Below are positions 59,712 through 64,000 of a stretch of 64,000 bases of DNA, piece by piece; the first letter of the stretch is position 1, and each line of letters begins with the position of its first letter. The position numbers and the translations under genes were made by a program. The stretch is from Delphinapterus leucas (taxonomy: Eukaryota; Chordata; Mammalia; Artiodactyla; Monodontidae). Under the pieces are notes generated by a model. The model was not told the origin of the DNA and ran no database searches. It saw only the letters and a program-made list of their open reading frames with translations. The stretch spans positions 1,380,824 through 1,444,823 of the forward strand of contig NW_022098021.1 in assembly GCF_002288925.2 (NCBI RefSeq). The letters run 5' to 3'.

Positions 59712-59831
59712 AAACTTTCAAATAGAAGATGCTACAAACTTAGGTGTCCTAACACAAGGACCATGGAAATGAAATAATTATTTAAATAATTAATGTAAGC
59801 ATAGTTTTTTCTCCTCTATGCTGTTATTTTA

Positions 59832-60288
59832 TTTTTTATTTAAAAAAATTTTATTTATTTATTTTTGGCTGTGTTGGGTCTTCGTTGCTGTGCACAGGCT
59901 TTCTCTAGTTGTGGCGAGCGGGGGCTACTCTTCGTTGCAGTGCGCGGCCTTTCTCAGCCCGGTCCTCCTCTGAATTCTCCCACATGCGAGGCAGGGTAAC
60001 ACTGAAGAAAGAGCGAGCTCCAGAGCTGGACAGACTTAGAATCAAACCCTGTGCTGCACAACAGTTTCCTCATCTGTAAGGCGGTGACTTCTCTTGTTGT
60101 GGAGCACAGCCTCTAGGCGTGCGGGCCCAGTAGTTGTGGCTCGCGGGCTCTAGAGTACAGGCTCAGTAGTTGTGACGCACGGGCTTAGTTGCTCCGCAGC
60201 ATGTGGGAACTTCCCAGACCAGGGATCGAACCCGTGTCCCCTGCATTGGCAGGCAGATTCTCAACCACTGTGCCACCAGGGAAGTCCC
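59832..60288 (-). mobile_element. CHR-type SINE broken by a 136-bp foreign block
   Basis: Antisense 300-bp-form SINE with a perfect 16-bp target duplication 'ctatgctgttatttta' (59816-59831 and 60289-60304). In its middle, bases 59946-60081 are not SINE sequence. They replace roughly 'gcttctcattgcggtgg' and match 61630-61765. Confidence 0.95.
59946..60081 (+). repeat. 136-bp copied block (recipient, inside SINE)
   Basis: Matches 61630-61765 base for base with no gap and a single difference (T at 60052, C at 61736). It contains part of a MIR, including 'agtttcctcatctgtaagg'. The copy is in the same orientation, 1,684 bp from the donor. Confidence 0.97.
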
Positions 60289-61629
60289 CTATGCTGTTAT
60301 TTTAAATCGACAAACTGCATCATGCTCATGGGTTATCAAGTTTAGTGTTTTATTCCTAAGATCAGCACAAAGAACCCTTTATAGGCTTAGAAGGTTGAGC
60401 TTTATAAACTTAAACTTAAAACAAAAATCAGTGATGTATCCTAACATTCTTTTTCTTGTTTCCTTAATTCATGGATTGGTCATCTAAGAATTTCCCAAAC
60501 ATTTAAGGGAAAAACTGTAGTATTTAGAAAGTGTTCTGTAAATTCAGAGTGTTCAACTATTACGTTAAAACAAGTACTTGAAAAGCTTTTGAGGCAGGTT
60601 TGCTCAACAGTTGCAGGAGCAGAGCCTGCCCACACAGAAAGGAGACTGCTGGGTGGCCCTGAGTCTCCCCGAGAAGAGGACTGAAGAAGGAAAGGGGACG
60701 AGGACATTCAGTGTCGGTCGGGGCCACCACGTGACCGCGCTGCAGAGCACCTGAGCCTTGGCGCTGCATGTGTGACAGTGAGGTCACCAGGGGCCCCACT
60801 GTGTCCACTTCATGACGCTACCTCAGCTTTCCCGTTCTGGGGGGGCGGACAGTGGGGACAGCGCTTCTAAAACCTGGCCTCCTCTTGTGACTCCCAGGAA
60901 GGAACAGAGCAGAAAGTTCACCCAGGGCTGAGGGGTTACGGTTTGCGTGAACTTACACCCTTACCTAGCCCAGCCTTTCATGATTCTTAACCTCTACTTG
61001 AATAATAACGACCATCTCAAGCACATCCTTCTCCCGGACCTGAGGCAGCCTGAGGTGCTGGAATGTGAGGGGCTCTGTGACTTATGACACTGGTATTTCA
61101 GGTCCTACTTGTGCAGACAGACACATTTTCACCCTCAAGCTAACCTCAAACCAGTTTCCTTCCTTAATCATCAGACATCCCAGAAGAGCAATTTTTCTCT
61201 GCTGCCACCAACTCTGCATTTCCCATTCACGTCTTCTGTTCCGCAGCCTCGGTCCCCAGTGACCTGCAAGTTTAAGGGGCTCCCCGCGGCCTCTGTGGCA
61301 CCTGAGGACGCCTCAAGGAGATGGATGCTGCGTGCTCTGCCCCGAGCCCACCGCCCGCACTCTGCCGTGCTTCTCCTTCTCTACCTGCTCCTTCTTTCAG
61401 CCCCTGGCTTCTCACCCTCAGCTTGGTCCCTTAAGCGAACCTGTTCTCTAGACTTTGGCTTACCCACCTCACTCTACATTCTCCGCTCTGAGGTCACACA
61501 TGCTCAGGACTTAACGGTCACCTCTTCCAGGATGCTTCCTAGTCCCAGCCCCACTCGGGGTCTGCAGACAGCTGCCTGCATGGATGTCCTACTAGTTTAG
61601 CAGGCTCACATTCCCAAGCTCAGAGTTAA

Positions 61630-61765
61630 GGCCTTTCTCAGCCCGGTCCTCCTCTGAATTCTCCCACATGCGAGGCAGGGTAACACTGAAGAAAGAGCGA
61701 GCTCCAGAGCTGGACAGACTTAGAATCAAACCCTGCGCTGCACAACAGTTTCCTCATCTGTAAGG
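61630..61765 (+). repeat. 136-bp block (probable donor)
   Basis: The matching block in an uninterrupted setting: a MIR fragment that reads on past 61765 into 'gtgggggcactactactg', as expected for an intact old MIR. That makes this the likely source of the copy at 59946-60081. Confidence 0.95.
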
Positions 61766-62717
61766 TGGGGGCACTACTACTGATTTTGTAGGCTGCTGTA
61801 AAGATCTAATAATATAGCACAGACGTCATAACCGATCCTCCAGAGAATGAGTCCTCTGTGCCCTTTGATCAGTTAGCACTATCATGACTCCTGGTCAGGC
61901 TGGCCGGAAAAAGCAGTGACCACCGTTGATTTCTTCCTCATGCTGGAGGCCGGGCCCCACAGAGCCTGCACGCAGCACCTCTTGCGGGATTTCCCACTTC
62001 TCACTCCCAGCTGAAAACTGGACGATGACAACAGCCTATGGGCCTCCTGGCCTCCAGGCTCTCCACTTCCGGTTGGTCTTTCACACTGCGGCCAGAGATG
62101 AATCTGGAACACTGACGAGCCGGCTGGTCTCCCCGACAGAGTGTGCAATTCACATCCTACGTGTCTGTGCACATTTCAGCTGCACAGCTTCAACCACAGT
62201 TTCAGACAGCGGCCTATAGGTATTATTTCCCCAAGGGAACACTAACGACGGTCACTTAATCACTGTTTGTGCCAAACACAGCAATGTTATTTCTGCTTTC
62301 CTTCACCTGAATGGAACTGATTTCAAAGATAAACTTATGATGACTATCTAGTATTTCCCTTCTTTCGTGCTTTTCGAGTATTTTTAACCCAAGGTCCTCA
62401 GTAAGAGCTATGTATGATATCTGGAAATTCTTGGTTCTTTCCATTTTGTCTGTTTACAAGTACCTTCAACTTCTTGGTGGAATTCCAGGCTGCTTTCATA
62501 AAGCAGTTGGTAACTGGTTAACAGTGATAAACTTTACCCACGCTGCTTCTTTGGAAACAAACAGATTTGGTAATGTTTGTTCACAATGACCTAATGAAAC
62601 ACATTTTTGTTTTCAAATCCATATCTCTTACGTATGACATATTTTGAATACATGAAACATTCAAAAGATTCTTTAAGCAGTTAAATGGTATGGTTTTCTC
62701 TACAGATTTTCTATTAC

Positions 62718-63021
62718 ATTAAAAAATTTATTATTCTTTATTTTATTTATTTATTTTTGACTGCACTGGGTCTTCGTTGCTGTGCGCAGGCTTTCTCTAG
62801 TTGCGGCGAGCGGGGGCTACTCTTTGTTGCGGTGCGCGGTCTTCTCATTGCGGTGGCTTCTCTTGTTGCAGAGCATGGGCTCTAGGCGCCAGGCTTCAGT
62901 AGTTGTGGCTCACGGGCTTAGTTGCTCCGCGGCATGTGGGATCTTCCAGGACCAGGGCTCGAACCCGTGTCCCCTGCACTGGCAGGCGGATTCTTAACCA
63001 CTGCGCCACCAGGGAGGCCCC
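62718..63021 (-). mobile_element. CHR-type SINE, slightly shortened 300-bp form
   Basis: Antisense copy with TTTA-rich tail, lacking one body repeat. 'tctattac' is found on both sides (62710-62717 and 63022-63029). Confidence 0.92.
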
Positions 63022-63478
63022 TCTATTACTTTTAACTTCTCCCACTTTGAGAAAATGAATTCCACAGGATCACGACCTGTTTCTCTGAACAGTACAGTGA
63101 AACCTCACGTATCTAGAGAAACACTTCAGGCAACTCCAATCCTGGGGAATTCTCCAGCTTTCTTACCTAAGCTGAAAACCCAGAAGTAAGAAAAACCTTT
63201 TCAGCATTTGAGACAACTGTCATAAAGAGCATGTAATAAAATATACTAAAAAGTTTCTAAAAATCTATAGCCTTGTATGTTCTAAAGCAGTGCTGACCCA
63301 CAGTAATATAATGGAGCCACACAGTGATTTTAAATTTTTTAGTAGGGCATTAAAAAAAGTAAAAAGACAAATCTATATCACAGTGCTTAGCACATATTAA
63401 CTACTTAGACAAACACTGATGAATTAATGAGTACTCACATAAATGACTAACTTATGACTTTTAAAAAAAGCCTTTGAG

Positions 63479-63802
63479 GGCTTCCCTGGTGGCACAGTGG
63501 TAGAGAATCCGCCTGCTAATGCAGGGGACACGGGTTCGAGCCCTGGTCCGGGAAGATCCCACATGCTGCGGAGCAACTAACCCCGTGCGCCACAACTACT
63601 GAGCTTGTGCTCTAGAGCCCGTGAGCCACAACTACTGAAGCCCGCGCGCCTAGAGCCCGTGCTCCACAACGAGAGAAGCCACCGCGATGAGAAGCCCGCG
63701 CACTGCAACAAAGAGTAGCCCCTGCTGGCCGCAACTAGAGAAAGACCGCCCGCAGCAATGAAGACCCAACACAACCAAAAATAAATAAATAAATTAAAAA
63801 AA
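63479..63802 (+). mobile_element. CHR-type SINE, 300-bp form
   Basis: Sense copy with AAAT and A-rich tail. A perfect 16-bp target duplication 'aaaaaaagcctttgag' flanks it (63463-63478 and 63803-63818). Confidence 0.95.
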
Positions 63803-63818
63803 AAAAAAAGCCTTTGAG

Positions 63819-64000
63819 ATATGAAACAAATGGAACGCTCTTATATTGCTGGTGGGGATGCAAAATGGAACACAGATTTCGGAAAACAAAACTGGCAACT
63901 TCTTACTTTATACTTAGCATATGACCCAGAAACTCCACCCCCACATATTTAGTCAAAGAAAACATATGTTCACCCAAGACCTGTGTATGAACATTCACAG
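63819..64000 (+). mobile_element. old sense LINE-1 piece at right edge
   Basis: Contains 'tatattgctggtggggatgc' and 'atgacccagaaactccac', L1 3' motifs. It continues past the window. Confidence 0.7.

Larger units (their letters stand above)
52682..64000 (-). other. MICU2: MICU2 intron running off the right edge
   Basis: The exon carrying the first EF-hand was sought here on the minus strand and not found, so this whole 11.3 kb is intron. It holds a large antisense LINE-1 block with SINEs (53680-57830), more SINEs and a copied 136-bp block. Stretches 57830-58330, 58560-59495, 60305-61280 and 62220-62710 show only faint or no repeat similarity to me. Confidence 0.75.

Noticed and set aside
52700..64000. 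Search for the MICU2 exon with the first EF-hand
   Set aside because: No minus-strand sequence resembling the DTDGNEMI-type loop with splice sites was found, so the exon must lie beyond the window.
1..64000. CRISPR arrays, operons, tRNA or rRNA genes
   Set aside because: None seen. The tRNA-like promoter boxes all belong to SINEs, and regular spacer-repeat structure is absent.

Overview
This is mammalian nuclear DNA, almost certainly from a cetacean (whale or dolphin). Introns with GT/AG borders, CpG-island promoter structure and old LINE-1, L2 and MIR copies mark a eutherian genome. About thirty tRNA-derived SINEs of the cetacean/hippo/ruminant (CHR) type, many of them opening 'gggcttccctggtgg', point to Cetacea. 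The window does not tell toothed from baleen whales. There are no rRNA, tRNA, CRISPR or bacterial features.

Two protein-coding genes are present, both on the minus strand and in the order known from human chromosome 13q12. The left 29 kb holds the 5' end of ZDHHC20, a DHHC-type palmitoyltransferase. Exon 1 (39 codons plus one base, ATG at 29040) lies in a CpG island. A 27-base exon 2 sits 27 kb downstream at 1757-1783, and the catalytic exons are off the left edge. The right part holds the last six coding exons of MICU2, the EF-hand regulator of the mitochondrial calcium uniporter, between 52681 and its stop codon at 38536. These exons join in frame to give 235 codons, the C-terminal half of the protein, including the second EF-hand. 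Earlier exons lie beyond base 64000.

The 9 kb between the genes (29.5-38.0 kb) holds SINEs, old LINE pieces, a CpG-rich patch just upstream of ZDHHC20 and a small CpG-island-like stretch near 35.4-35.8 kb with no recognised gene. Introns are packed with repeats. They include a 3.5-kb antisense LINE-1 at 7.6-11.1 kb, mixed old LINE-1 blocks at 22.6-24.9 kb and 53.7-57.8 kb, a mariner-type hairpin in the last MICU2 intron, and SINEs that often have perfect target-site duplications.

I found no new multi-gene system. The best second-look items are structural. A 136-bp block is copied almost perfectly from 61.6 kb into the middle of a SINE at 59.9 kb. Three poly(A)/poly(T) tracts are flanked by direct repeats but have no element body. 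Two adjacent SINEs share one target site present three times. ZDHHC20 carries a CTG/CCG triplet tract in its 5' leader. The orphan CpG island is also worth a check. Coordinates of exons and target-site duplications were worked out base by base; outer limits of old repeats are approximate.
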